61,901 bases of DNA from positions 1 to 61,901 of the forward strand of contig CAVFGI010000007.1 of the NCBI GenBank assembly GCA_963621975.1. Reading direction: 5' to 3'. The notes under the pieces are model-generated. The model saw only the letters and a list, made by a program, of their open reading frames with translations, was not told where the DNA came from and did not search any database. This DNA comes from UBA9732 sp963621975. GTDB lineage: Bacteria; Spirochaetota; Spirochaetia; Sphaerochaetales; Sphaerochaetaceae. The translations under genes and the position numbers were made by a program. This document shows positions 16,478-24,724 of the stretch, one piece after another. Each line of letters opens with the position of its first letter. Positions within the stretch are counted from its first letter, which is position 1.

Positions 16478-19180
16478 TTAATATGGTGTAAATTCGGATT
16501 CTATCTGATAAACATCGTATTGATTCGGTTTTTTATTTATCTTACGCACGCTTTTTTTATCTGGTTTAACTAACATAACTCCAGTCTCTAAGTCAGCTAT
16601 TCTGCTCATACAGTCTAAACAGTCATCATGCTTGCCAGAAGGATATGCACTATACTCTTCTTCAACAAACTGATTAAACATATCAACAAGCTTTTGTTCA
16701 TAATTAGAGAATCTTTCGCTCATACGGACAAACTTAATTCGTCTTTGTTTGAACAGAGGTGGAAGAGCTTCTATCCTTTGAACCTTAGTAGGCATACCAC
16801 TGATAGAGCCACCCATACGAATTTTAGGTCTACCACTTACAGGCGTGATATCAAAAGAGAAATGGTCTAGGCTCATCATCTTTTGGAAATACTGAATATC
16901 AGACTGCATAGAAACTTGCTCATAATAAACATGAGGTTTTACATCATTGAATGTATACTGAGCCACTAACTCTTTTAATACTTCCCATTTCTTGTCGTTA
17001 AGAATCTTATCCCTTACTAAATCAAAGAAATAGAAAATATCGTCAGAGCTTCTTCCAACAACCCAAAACACCGTATAGTCGCTTTTTGTTTTTAGAGAGC
17101 CTGCAGGGTCACAAATAACTGCCATGTTAATCGGTTTACTAAAATCATAAGAATCTACTATTTCAATCCAATCCCTATCAAAAGAAGCTACTAGATTAGC
17201 TTTAGGGTCGCAAAGTTCCTGTGTTTCAAATACTCCATAAGCTGAGTTAATACGCTTTAGGTCAATTTCTTCATTTGAGTACAGTACAGGATTTTCAGAT
17301 AGCGTTCCGTTTTCATTAAGGAAGTAACATGGATGAATCCTAGCTTTAACCATGCCTCGTTCTAGAACGGTGTGATATGTGTCATATAATGCATATCTGG
17401 TTCCAATAAATCTCATTTTGAGGTTTGCCGTAGAACCAGTACGAATTGCCATAAAAAGAGCTTCAGTAGTCTTTTTAATCTGTTCTGGTGTTCTAACAGA
17501 GTCTAAAGTAACAGTATCATCGAATATAAGTAAATTGTAGTGCCCTCCAGTTCTTTGTCCTTCTACAAGCCCAGAGCATTCAATTGTGGATTCCTTTGGG
17601 TTTGAAAATCTTTTAACTGTTATTTTCTCGTCTGTCCAAACACGCTTTCTCCACACTCCGTCCTTATCCTTCCACCCTGTCTCAGATGGTGACTTATATA
17701 GAATATCTGGAAATAGTTGTTTCAAATTCTCGCAAGATTCAAAAGTGTTCTTAATCTGTAGGAGCATTTTTTTGGCTAGCCCCATATTATAAGCATAGAT
17801 ACACACAGTTATCTCTGGGTTGATTAAAATATCTTGAATGGTCTTTGCATAAGTTATCAAACTGCTATTATGAGTTGGTATCATTGAAGAGCCTACAAGA
17901 TACATTCCTTCTTTGTTTTCTATTTGAATACAAGTAGTAGGAACTGTTTCGTGTTCATCTATACTTTGAATATGCCAATTAGAACTCTGTTTCTGATTAT
18001 TAAGACTTCGGTTTACTCTTGCTACTTTTCTTGGAAGATTAAACGGTATAGGGTCTGACTGTTTTACAGAAAAGGCAAGGTAATATGCTTTTGGCTGTTT
18101 ACACACTCTGCATTTATATCCTAAAGATGTTGCCAAAACCACAACATCTTGAATTATGTTGTATTTCTTTTGAACGAAGGTACAGGAATTATCATCTTCA
18201 CGGTCACAGATAAAACCATCTGTGTCCATTAGTCCTTTAAGCAACTCTAGTCTGTCTTCAAATGATGAACAAAGATATTCGAGAGGAATATGTTTATTAT
18301 TCAATACTCCAAGTTTGCGTAATTCTACTTGAAAGCCGTAAACAGTCCTTGTTTCTGCTAAGCCTTTGGCTTTTCCTATTCGTTTTGATATCTCCCAGCC
18401 TCTATTCTTAAAAGCCTGCCAAACTTCTTTGTCTGCACTTGTGATTTGTCCACTTGTAGATGTGCCGTCACCAATCCAAAGTCCAAGTAAATATGGGTCA
18501 ATAGGCAATTCACTCTTCTGAGAGTCAAAACCAGAACAAGCCTTTATATATGGGTGTCTATAAGAGTTTATTAAATCTGCTGTTTCACAAATACTTTCTT
18601 GCCAACCAACTCGAGTATTGCCACTGACTCTTCTGCTATTAAACCTAAAAGCTTTCCACAAATGTCCATTACCACAGACAATCTTTTCACCGCTTCTAAA
18701 GTTTATCTGTTTACAATGAGAATCCGTAAAATGACGGACAGCTACAACCTTGGAAAATCCAGTTGGGGTCATTACTGTATCGCCTACTTGAACAGTTCCT
18801 TGGGTCTTCCAGCCATCAGTTGTCCATAACGGCGTATCATCATAAATATCTTTATAGTGATCTCTTGCCCATATATCTAAATATCCGTCTGGGTTGGCTT
18901 GAATTTCTGCACAGCGTCTAAACAACCATGGACGCTCTACTCTTTTTCCTGTTTTTTCTTTGATGATATAGCCGACATCCTTCCGACCTAGGACATAAAA
19001 CAGTAGAAAATATAAATCTGTCCTACACATTTGCCTAAGCCAAGCTTTTTCTTTTTTTTCAGATTTGGCTTTTTTCCATTCTTTCTTTACTCGTCTGTGA
19101 TACTCATGAACTTTTTCACATTCGGCTTCATAGCCGTCCCAAGAGATATCTGCATAGTTTTCAAAGTTAGCATATTTCAT
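16478..19180 (-). CDS. Terminase large subunit (TerL) interrupted by an in-frame intein
   Basis: The 900-residue precursor would splice to 572 residues, the normal size for TerL, the packaging ATPase and nuclease. Extein motifs: an atypical P-loop WARDHYK/SSLITYAKT (intein at the slash, after Lys110), Walker B LLIFDD (551-555), and RNase H-like nuclease acids at Asp691 (VICDPAG), Glu754 and the DDCLD segment near the C-terminus. The ATG overlaps the TerS stop by 4 bp. The precursor cannot bind ATP until splicing, so virion assembly depends on it. The spliced junction closely resembles P-loops of podovirus terminases as I know them. The intein has its own entry. Confidence 0.9.
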   Translation of the reverse strand: MKYANFENYADISWDGYEAECEKVHEYHRRVKKEWKKAKSEKKEKAWLRQMCRTDLYFLLFYVLGRKDVGYIIKEKTGKRVERPWLFRRCAEIQANPDGYLDIWARDHYKDIYDDTPLWTTDGWKTQGTVQVGDTVMTPTGFSKVVAVRHFTDSHCKQINFRSGEKIVCGNGHLWKAFRFNSRRVSGNTRVGWQESICETADLINSYRHPYIKACSGFDSQKSELPIDPYLLGLWIGDGTSTSGQITSADKEVWQAFKNRGWEISKRIGKAKGLAETRTVYGFQVELRKLGVLNNKHIPLEYLCSSFEDRLELLKGLMDTDGFICDREDDNSCTFVQKKYNIIQDVVVLATSLGYKCRVCKQPKAYYLAFSVKQSDPIPFNLPRKVARVNRSLNNQKQSSNWHIQSIDEHETVPTTCIQIENKEGMYLVGSSMIPTHNSSLITYAKTIQDILINPEITVCIYAYNMGLAKKMLLQIKNTFESCENLKQLFPDILYKSPSETGWKDKDGVWRKRVWTDEKITVKRFSNPKESTIECSGLVEGQRTGGHYNLLIFDDTVTLDSVRTPEQIKKTTEALFMAIRTGSTANLKMRFIGTRYALYDTYHTVLERGMVKARIHPCYFLNENGTLSENPVLYSNEEIDLKRINSAYGVFETQELCDPKANLVASFDRDWIEIVDSYDFSKPINMAVICDPAGSLKTKSDYTVFWVVGRSSDDIFYFFDLVRDKILNDKKWEVLKELVAQYTFNDVKPHVYYEQVSMQSDIQYFQKMMSLDHFSFDITPVSGRPKIRMGGSISGMPTKVQRIEALPPLFKQRRIKFVRMSERFSNYEQKLVDMFNQFVEEEYSAYPSGKHDDCLDCMSRIADLETGVMLVKPDKKSVRKINKKPNQYDVYQIESEFTPY
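17867..18850 (-). other. Intein with LAGLIDADG endonuclease in the TerL P-loop, class 3 signature
   Basis: In-frame protein intron, precursor residues 111-438 (328 residues), from Asp111 (DIYDDTPLWTTDGWK) to the C-terminal PTHN before Ser439. Block B has GHLW (His173, Trp175 at B:12). Block F has TTCIQIENKEGMYLVG (Cys417 at F:4). Block G has Thr436-His437-Asn438 followed by Ser. Trp, Cys and Thr at these places are the WCT signature of class 3 inteins, which use the block F Cys rather than residue 1 as first nucleophile; residue 1 here is Asp. Two LAGLIDADG motifs, LLGLWIGDG (231-239) and LLKGLMDTDG (313-322), keep the catalytic acids, so homing activity is possible. Boundaries follow from motif and from the restored P-loop. 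Confidence 0.9.
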
Positions 19181-19929
19181 TCAGTCTCTTCCTCTGTCTC
19201 TTCGTTCTCTTCGTATTCTTCATCTTCTTGGTAATCGTCGCCATCATCTTTTTCTTCTTCTGTTTCGTCTTTTACTATTTCGTCTAGTGTTTCTTGTGTT
19301 ACACCTTGAACTGAAGAGACTACTGCTACTGTGCTATCGGCTTTTGGTTTTACTCCTTTAGCCATTTCTTCAAGAAAAGATGTAGACTCGTCTAATAAAT
19401 CGTCTTCTATTTCAAATTCACCTATAGATGATTTTGGTCTCTCGCCTTCCCACTTAACTATTTTGAATAAAAGTTCGGCAGAACTAATCATATCTCTGTG
19501 CATTGGAGCTAGCTGAATACGGTTTCCTTTCTTATCATAAGAAGGAACAAACAGCTCTCCGTCCATTATCTGCCTTAACCGAGATTTTATTGATTCGATA
19601 GAACACCCATCCTCTGGCTCAAACGCTAGTGCTTTATTTTGATAGACGTATCTCTTAATCAGAGGATTTTGCATTAACAGTGAAGCACTCTGTTGGGCTA
19701 GCCTTTTTACTTTCTCATCGTTATGGTCTCTGTTCTTTAAGTATCCAGCTGATAGATATGCATTTTGATATGTCATGCCTTGTACTACAAACTGTGCAAA
19801 TGCCTTCTGTTTTTCTGGTAGGTCTAAAAACTTTTTTTCTTTGACAGGAAGCTGTACTTTCTTCCTTTTAAGCCTTCTTCCACCATTGCCAAAATTACCT
19901 TTTTTCTTTTCTTTGTTTTCTTGCTCCAA
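19177..19929 (-). CDS. Terminase small subunit (TerS)
   Basis: 250 residues from a TTG start four bases after a strong GGAGGGG site. The segment FLDLPEKQKAFAQFVVQG followed by MTYQNAYLSAGY is the helix-turn-helix signature of TerS, which recognises the packaging site and recruits TerL. Residues 1-35 are Lys-rich and disordered. The last 40 residues are almost all Asp/Glu (DDGDDYQEDEEYEENEETE), an acidic tail likely to contact TerL or mimic DNA. The stop overlaps the TerL ATG. The repeat-rich region just upstream on the same strand could contain the pac site. Confidence 0.8.
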   Translation of the reverse strand: MEQENKEKKKGNFGNGGRRLKRKKVQLPVKEKKFLDLPEKQKAFAQFVVQGMTYQNAYLSAGYLKNRDHNDEKVKRLAQQSASLLMQNPLIKRYVYQNKALAFEPEDGCSIESIKSRLRQIMDGELFVPSYDKKGNRIQLAPMHRDMISSAELLFKIVKWEGERPKSSIGEFEIEDDLLDESTSFLEEMAKGVKPKADSTVAVVSSVQGVTQETLDEIVKDETEEEKDDGDDYQEDEEYEENEETEEETE

Positions 19930-20587
19930 AATACCCCTCCGAAATTAAATTTTTCCGTGGAAACTGAGTTAATAATATGACAACTATTGGAAAAACGTCA
20001 GAAACCTAGTTATTGAGCCTACCAAACACCCTTATGTCCCACCCCTTCTTAAATATCGAGAAAGCACCCAAAAATGGGAATATACATAAAATATACAGTC
20101 AATTTTGTATAACCCCCGTAATTCTCGAGACCATTTGTATATTTATACAGTATTATTGCAATGTTTATGCAATAAAAAAGTATTTTTTGATTTTATTCTC
20201 AGCGGAAAAAACACTAATTGACGTCGCACGCACTGAGTAAAAACGGCGTGTACCCCCTCTTCTTTTCTACCTACCAAGAGCATTCTCAGAGATAGAGGTG
20301 TTAGCATGACAACAGATAAGTCTATGTGGTGTAGTGAGTTAACATTGTACTGCTAGACAGTAACGCATAGAGTATTGAATTGAGAATTGAACAAGAATTG
20401 AAGTTGTAATTGAGAATTATAAGCGATTGAGAATTGAATTGAATAAGAATTGAAACATAGTTATTGTATTGAGTATTGTATTGAGTATTGATTGATGTAT
20501 TGAGATTTTAGGCTTAATAGATAATAAGTAATATTGAATAGATACAGACAAGCCGAGCCGTGCTATCTATGAAGTACTTAATAAGTA
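19930..20587. promoter_or_regulatory. Intergenic control region upstream of terS
   Basis: About 650 bp without a gene. Reading leftward, an AT-rich stretch near 20,100-20,180 offers TGTATAAA-type -10 sequences for the structural operon, but no confident -35/-10 pair. Reading rightward, 19,960-20,340 shows only short low-complexity patches. The part from 20,374 on is a repeat cluster listed separately. A role in terS transcription or in packaging initiation is inferred from position only. Confidence 0.4.
20374..20505. repeat. Cluster of degenerate ATTGA-type direct repeats
   Basis: Within 130 bp, units of the form GAATTGA, GAGAATTGA and GTATTGAGTATTG occur about a dozen times in one orientation, the last part as two adjacent copies of GTATTGAGTATT. 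No Met-initiated frame uses them. Spacing is irregular (roughly 8-14 bp), unlike CRISPR. Such clusters act as iterons for replication initiators, as packaging sites or as regulator arrays. Their place next to terS and a divergent promoter region fits any of these. Confidence 0.75.
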
Positions 20588-20791
20588 TTAAGTAGTTTCT
20601 TGTTCTGGGGTAATGTCTGGATTATCATTGTATAGTAGTGTTTTTATGTATTCTGTTTTGCGTTTGATGCTATTGAGCTTGTTTATTAAATCAACATCTT
20701 TCTGTTTATCTAAGAAAAACACGTATCTTTGATAGTTGTTTTTTGTGTATTCGTGAGCATATTTGTTTCGTTGTTTTTTATCTTTGAGCAT
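20588..20791 (-). CDS. Small basic protein of unknown function
   Basis: 67 residues from ATG at 20,791 (MLKDKKQRNKYAHEYTKNNY). A TTG 20 codons upstream would add a hydrophobic leader, but a TATAAT box on this strand at 20,805-20,810 lies inside that stretch, which argues for the shorter form. Helical, Lys/Tyr-rich, with LINKLNSIKRKTEYIKTLL. Similar short proteins are common in phages and plasmids of gut bacteria, often with no known function. It is alone and divergent from the rightward operon. Confidence 0.55.
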   Translation of the reverse strand: MLKDKKQRNKYAHEYTKNNYQRYVFFLDKQKDVDLINKLNSIKRKTEYIKTLLYNDNPDITPEQETT

Positions 20792-20960
20792 AGGAATAGT
20801 ATATATTATATACCTTATTAGAGCAAGCCAAGCCCCTAACAAACAAGCCAAAAAATTTTGTTAAGTAGTTATTTCCTTTTACAATAAGAAATTACAATTT
20901 TTCTGTTAAGTAGTTTTGAAAATTTTTTGCAAAAAAGTTGAAAAAAAGTTAAAAAAGATA

Positions 20961-20989
20961 TTGCAAGCTATCCCAAAACATTGTACCTT
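20961..20989 (+). promoter_or_regulatory. Possible rightward promoter
   Basis: TTGCAA, a 17-bp spacer and TACCTT. The -35 is good (4 of 6), the -10 weak (3 of 6). The predicted start, about 20,996, falls at the foot of a strong hairpin and 600 bp before the first gene of the accessory operon. Confidence 0.4.
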
Positions 20990-20994
20990 ATCAG

Positions 20995-21590
20995 TGTAAA
21001 GGTTAGCAATAAGCTAACTTTTACAAAGGGGCTAAAAGAAACTTGAAAGAAAACAAAACTTAAATTTGTTCGTTTAGAGAAACGAAAGACATACATTCTA
21101 GCATACAGTAGTTTAGCAACATTGTTAGTGGTAGGCGGGTACTATACACTATATAGTGAGCCTTGTTGTTAAGCGAGCTAGTTAACGGCGTAATATAGGT
21201 TTAACTGCACTATGGTTGTATCCTTATACGGTTGTATTTGCAAGTGGGTCTAGGTTGTCGGGGGTGTATCGTTGTGGATACACAAGCCACGAACCGAACG
21301 GGGTAATGCGTAACTATAGTTATTCTATAAAATGCGTGTGATATCAAAGGGTTGCGTGTTGCATGGGTGGGCTATCTGCTATCTTTCTCAATATAGGGAT
21401 AGTACCAAATCTCAATGCCCTGCACTGGTGTAGAAAAATCCGTCTGCACTTGGCTAGTCTGTCTATAGATATATAGGTTTTGGAACTCTAAAAATAAGGG
21501 GTGAACTTTAATTTTGGGGTTCTAAAAATCTGTGTATACAGAGGTTATATTATTTTTATAGCCTTGCAAAGGGGCAAGGCATGGAGGATT
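20995..21590 (+). ncRNA. Candidate large structured RNA or long leader without a gene
   Basis: About 600 bp with no plausible gene on either strand and visibly richer in G and C than the AT-rich gaps around it, a hint of structured RNA. Perfect or near-perfect hairpins include 20,995-21,025 (13-bp arms, one mismatch), 21,069-21,086 (TTCGTTT/AAACGAA), 21,141-21,157 (ACTATA/TATAGT), 21,264-21,283 (GTGTATC/GATACAC) and 21,561-21,580 (GCCTTGC/GCAAGGC), the last just before the ribosome site of the next gene. Could be a phage-encoded large ornate RNA of the GOLLD/ROOL kind, or a long regulatory leader. No family has been matched. Confidence 0.4.
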
Positions 21591-21592
21591 TT

Positions 21593-22192
21593 ATGGGTAT
21601 CGTTTTAATCAAAAAGGCAACTGGTGTATTGGTCGATTGTGCAAAGACTGCAAAGGAACAAAACATTGACTTGAAAGAGCTTTTAGCAAAGGCAACAGAG
21701 AACATGAACAAGAACGAAAAAAAGCTATTTCAAACATTGTCATATCACACACAACACTTGTATATTGTGACAATTGACGAACAAGGCAAGGAACGCAAAG
21801 TAGTCGCAACTGGTTCATACACTGATAATGCCGTATTCTTGAATATTGACGCCAATTCATATGTTGCAATAGTCAATGATACAAACGGCGGTTGTTTCGT
21901 GCGTTCGTACGCTCGTTGTAGTGAAAAATCATCTCAATACTATTGGAAGGGGGAACGCACTGCAAAGTGTCAAAACATCAATAAGGCAGATGCTGAAAAT
22001 CTCATTTGTGGTATGAGTTTTGAACAACTCATTGCAAAGGTTAAGGGGTGCAAAGGGTTCAAAGTAGCAACATCAAAACGCCTTATTGAGATTGAACAAT
22101 TAGCAATGTCCAAAGCACGCACAACAGCCAAGGCTAAAGCCAAAGCAGAAGCACGCACACTTGCTAAAAGCGAGGAAAGAATAACAGCATAA
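21593..22192 (+). CDS. Unknown phage protein with basic alanine-rich tail
   Basis: 199 residues. The ATG four codons upstream overlaps the GGAGG ribosome site, so the second ATG is chosen. The body (about residues 45-130) is beta-rich and Cys-containing (GGCFVRSYARCSEKSSQYYW). The C-terminal 30 residues are Lys/Ala/Arg-rich (SKARTTAKAKAKAEARTLAK), a likely nucleic-acid-binding helix. First gene after the putative structured leader, and closed by its own terminator. No known family recognised. Confidence 0.7.
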   Translation: MGIVLIKKATGVLVDCAKTAKEQNIDLKELLAKATENMNKNEKKLFQTLSYHTQHLYIVTIDEQGKERKVVATGSYTDNAVFLNIDANSYVAIVNDTNGGCFVRSYARCSEKSSQYYWKGERTAKCQNINKADAENLICGMSFEQLIAKVKGCKGFKVATSKRLIEIEQLAMSKARTTAKAKAKAEARTLAKSEERITA

Positions 22193-22219
22193 TAGAATTA
22201 AGTCAATAGTGACAAATAG

Positions 22220-22246
22220 CCCCCTTTTTAAGGGGGTTTTTCTTTA
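22220..22246 (+). terminator. Intrinsic terminator
   Basis: CCCCCTT and AAGGGGG arms with a three-base loop, followed by TTTTTCTTT. It separates the 199-residue gene from the next small genes. Read-through or a second promoter must serve those. Confidence 0.85.
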
Positions 22247-22257
22247 TTGGAGGGTTT

Positions 22258-22416
22258 ATGAATAGGAAATTTAGGTACATTTATACCGTTAAGACTAACG
22301 GCATTGAGTTTGAGGTTAGGGCTAATGAGTCGACAGAGGCTCTATCACTAGCAAAGATTATTGCCAAAGCTTTGGGCAAGTTCGTTATCGGTATCTCAAA
22401 AAAGGGGGTAGCATGA
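22258..22416 (+). CDS. Small protein, 52 residues
   Basis: ATG preceded by TTGGAGGG. The sequence starts MNRKFRYIYTVKTNGIEFEV and is basic, with a predicted beta hairpin then a helix (STEALSLAKIIAKALG). Its TGA overlaps the next ATG. No function recognised. Confidence 0.6.
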   Translation: MNRKFRYIYTVKTNGIEFEVRANESTEALSLAKIIAKALGKFVIGISKKGVA

Positions 22417-22688
22417 AACAAACAAAAAAAGTAGTTGCAGAGGGCAAAACGACTGCAAAAAAGCCTAAAACGGCTGAAAAAACGACTATAAAAAAGACAG
22501 TTGTATTGAGTTATTGGAGGGTCAATCCTAATGACAGAATGAATAAAAACGTCAGCCTCTGGGATAATAGAGGTTGGAGTGCGACATTTTGGGGACTATC
22601 AAAGAGCCAAGCCGTCAAGCGTTATAAGTGGTACATGGCTTTAATCGGTAAACCAGTACCAAAGAGGGTAAAGCTGGAGATAGAATGA
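22413..22688 (+). CDS. Small basic protein with lysine-rich N-terminus
   Basis: 91 residues. The first 30 are Lys/Thr-rich and disordered. The remainder (SYWRVNPNDRMNKNVSLWDN, then GWSATFWGLSKSQAVKRYKW) has many aromatic residues, suggesting a compact beta-helix fold. Overlaps the genes on both sides by 4 bp. Its Lys/Thr-rich tract resembles that in the ArdC-like protein downstream. Function unknown. Confidence 0.6.
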   Translation: MKQTKKVVAEGKTTAKKPKTAEKTTIKKTVVLSYWRVNPNDRMNKNVSLWDNRGWSATFWGLSKSQAVKRYKWYMALIGKPVPKRVKLEIE

Positions 22689-22894
22689 GATTAAACGCAT
22701 ATGTAATTTGGGAACAGAAAACCGAGTTTAGCCCTGTTAAACGCAGGGCTTTTATTTTAGCTAAAAGTTACGCTGTTGCAGTCAATAAAGCTGTTAAGAA
22801 AGGCATAAGGGTTGTTGACTGTTGGAAAACAAGTGTATCGCATGAAGTTATGAGTGCATTAGCACTTAAAAGAGACCACATGATTATTTTATAG
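22685..22894 (+). CDS. Small protein, 69 residues
   Basis: ATG with GGAGATAG site, coupled to the preceding stop. Contains VKRRAFILAKSYAVAVNKAV, a basic amphipathic helix, and a single Cys. No family recognised. It precedes the ArdC-like gene by 12 bp, so co-expression is likely. Confidence 0.6.
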   Translation: MRLNAYVIWEQKTEFSPVKRRAFILAKSYAVAVNKAVKKGIRVVDCWKTSVSHEVMSALALKRDHMIIL

Positions 22895-22906
22895 GAGAAA
22901 ACGATT

Positions 22907-24406
22907 ATGTCAAAAAACAACGACGCATTACAGAATTTGATTAACTTGGTAGTTAAGCTTGAAAAAGAAGGCAATAGCAGTGTTGCAACTGCATTAGCAA
23001 CAGCAATTGGAGTAGCTACTAACGCAAAGAAAACAACTGCAAAAAAGGCTGAAAAAACTGCAAAGACTGCAAAATCTACTACAAAGCAGAAAAAAGAGCA
23101 AAAGCCAAAAATGACTAAAAAGGAATTTGAGAATAAGATTTACAATGACATCTCAAGCGACCTTATAAAAGAGCTTGAAAGAGTAATAGCTCTGGGAGAC
23201 AAAGAGGCTACTAAATGGGTTAGAAGTTGGAGTACAACACAACCTCAGAACTACATCACACACAAGCCGTACAGAGGGTTTAACTGGATGTTCTTATCAA
23301 TGACTGGACATAACTACCTTATTACCAGTAAACAATTGCATGATTGGAATATGAGCAAGTACGGAGAAGACCACAAAGAACTTTGGGCAAAAAAGAAAGA
23401 AGACGCAAAGCCGTTACCAGTTGTGTTTTATGCCCCATACGTTAAGGTCAAGAAAAAGGAAGATGAGGCAGAAATCGAGGAAGTAGAAGAGACCGAGGAA
23501 GAGGAAGAGACCAAGGAAGAGGAAAAAAGAGAGGAAAAAAGCCGTGTCTATTTCACTTTCAAGGTGTATACAGTGTACGATGTCAGAGACATTGACGGAC
23601 TTCCCTATCCCGACGACAAGCCAAAGAACAACGACGCTGAAATTCCTATGGCAAGTGCATTGATTAGAACGTGGTCGGAAGTCGTACCTATCGAATACGG
23701 ATTTGGTGAAGCTTGTTACATTCCTAGCTCTGATGTAATTCACCTTCCAAACAAAGAGGATTTTATAGGAATTGAAGAGTTCTATGGAACTGCAGGACAT
23801 GAGATAGTTCACTCTACTGGAGCTAAAGGAAGGCTCAATAGAGTGATTAACAATGAATATGGTTCTAAGAAATATGCAGAAGAAGAGCTAGTTGCAGAAA
23901 TCGGAGGTGTTAAACTTGCAAATTTGTTTGGCTTTGCTCCAAAGATTTTTGAAAACACGGTAGCTTACTTAAGGTCATGGCTCAAAGCATTGAAGGACGA
24001 TACAAAGGCACTGTATTACGCTTGTGCTAAAGCAGATAAAGCCGTGGAGTATATCGTAAAGAATTATAACAAAAAACGCACTTCAAACGAGCCTTTGATT
24101 ATGCTAGAAACACCACCGAGTGAAGAGCAGAAAGAAGATACAACAGAGCCTGTAAAAGCCATTGAACCAGTACCAACAGTACCAGCAGTACCAACAGTAC
24201 CAGCAGTACCAACAGAACCAACAGTACAAACGGTACAAACGGTACAAACAGTACAAACTGTACAAACAGTACCAGTGACACCAGTAGAACAAGTAGAGCC
24301 AATACAGCCAAAAGAACTTGTGTTTAATCCAAAAGACCAAACAATAACAATGGACATTGAGACATACACAAAGCTAACATCGCTAGTGTCAATACTAGGG
24401 CTGTAA
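22907..24406 (+). CDS. ArdC-type antirestriction protein (ssDNA-binding domain plus zincin peptidase)
   Basis: 499 residues. Residues 1-68 are Lys/Ala-rich and disordered. Residues 69-180 have the ArdC N-terminal ssDNA-binding pattern (KATKWVRSW, then YRGFNWMFLSM). An acidic insert of about 30 residues (183-212) breaks this from the zincin-like metallopeptidase domain: GHEIVHSTG (His298, Glu299, His302) with the downstream EEELVAEIGG. A C-terminal tail of Val-Pro-Thr and Val-Gln-Thr repeats follows. ArdC-type proteins protect entering plasmid or phage DNA from restriction, and phage polyvalent proteins carry the same domains. The acidic insert and repeat tail are unusual. Cytoplasmic or co-injected. 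Confidence 0.85.
   Translation: MSKNNDALQNLINLVVKLEKEGNSSVATALATAIGVATNAKKTTAKKAEKTAKTAKSTTKQKKEQKPKMTKKEFENKIYNDISSDLIKELERVIALGDKEATKWVRSWSTTQPQNYITHKPYRGFNWMFLSMTGHNYLITSKQLHDWNMSKYGEDHKELWAKKKEDAKPLPVVFYAPYVKVKKKEDEAEIEEVEETEEEEETKEEEKREEKSRVYFTFKVYTVYDVRDIDGLPYPDDKPKNNDAEIPMASALIRTWSEVVPIEYGFGEACYIPSSDVIHLPNKEDFIGIEEFYGTAGHEIVHSTGAKGRLNRVINNEYGSKKYAEEELVAEIGGVKLANLFGFAPKIFENTVAYLRSWLKALKDDTKALYYACAKADKAVEYIVKNYNKKRTSNEPLIMLETPPSEEQKEDTTEPVKAIEPVPTVPAVPTVPAVPTEPTVQTVQTVQTVQTVQTVPVTPVEQVEPIQPKELVFNPKDQTITMDIETYTKLTSLVSILGL
24168..24283 (+). repeat. In-gene tandem repeats, 9-18 bp, in the ArdC-like gene
   Basis: About a dozen units of the forms GTACCAACA, GTACCAGCA and GTACAAACG/A encode VPT, VPA and VQT tripeptides in the C-terminal tail. 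Unit length is a multiple of three, so copy number can change without frameshift. Confidence 0.9.
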
Positions 24407-24424
24407 AAGAACTAATCATACTAT

Positions 24425-24450
24425 GGGTGGTGTAAGCCACCCTATTTTTA
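24425..24450 (+). terminator. Intrinsic terminator after the ArdC-like gene
   Basis: GGGTGG and CCACCC arms around TGTAAG, followed by TATTTTTA. Strand and position fit termination or attenuation of the operon just downstream of the antirestriction gene. Confidence 0.75.
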
Positions 24451-24468
24451 TAAGTTAAGGAGTTAAAA

Positions 24469-24714
24469 ATGGAATTAGAGCAATTAGACAAAGAATTAAA
24501 ATCAGCAGGTTGGAATAAATCAAGCATGATAGGACAGATTTTTTATTCCAAAAATGGCTCACATATTGTTGTTACACACGGAGCATATATCGAGGGGTTT
24601 TGCCAAAGTGTACACATAGAGCAAGGGCTATTGAAAGATAGCTATCTATGGGGTGGCTATTTGAACATAGAAGAAAAAGGAACTCGCCGTGGAAAGGTGA
24701 GATTTTATCATTAA
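24469..24714 (+). CDS. Unknown phage protein, 81 residues
   Basis: ATG preceded by AAGGAG. Acidic N-terminus, then beta-rich with SHIVVTHGAYIEGFCQSVHI. No motif known to me. First of a run of small accessory genes with near-identical ribosome sites (AAGGAGTTA-AAATG). Confidence 0.6.
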   Translation: MELEQLDKELKSAGWNKSSMIGQIFYSKNGSHIVVTHGAYIEGFCQSVHIEQGLLKDSYLWGGYLNIEEKGTRRGKVRFYH

Positions 24715-24724
24715 GGAGTTAGAA

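Noticed and set aside
20374..20505. CRISPR array
   Set aside because: Units are short and degenerate with irregular spacing and no cas genes nearby.
23414..24369. Leftward frames opposite the ArdC-like gene, including Leu/Val/Cys repeats
   Set aside because: They are the complement of the VPT-coding repeats and the acidic insert; repeat composition alone creates them.
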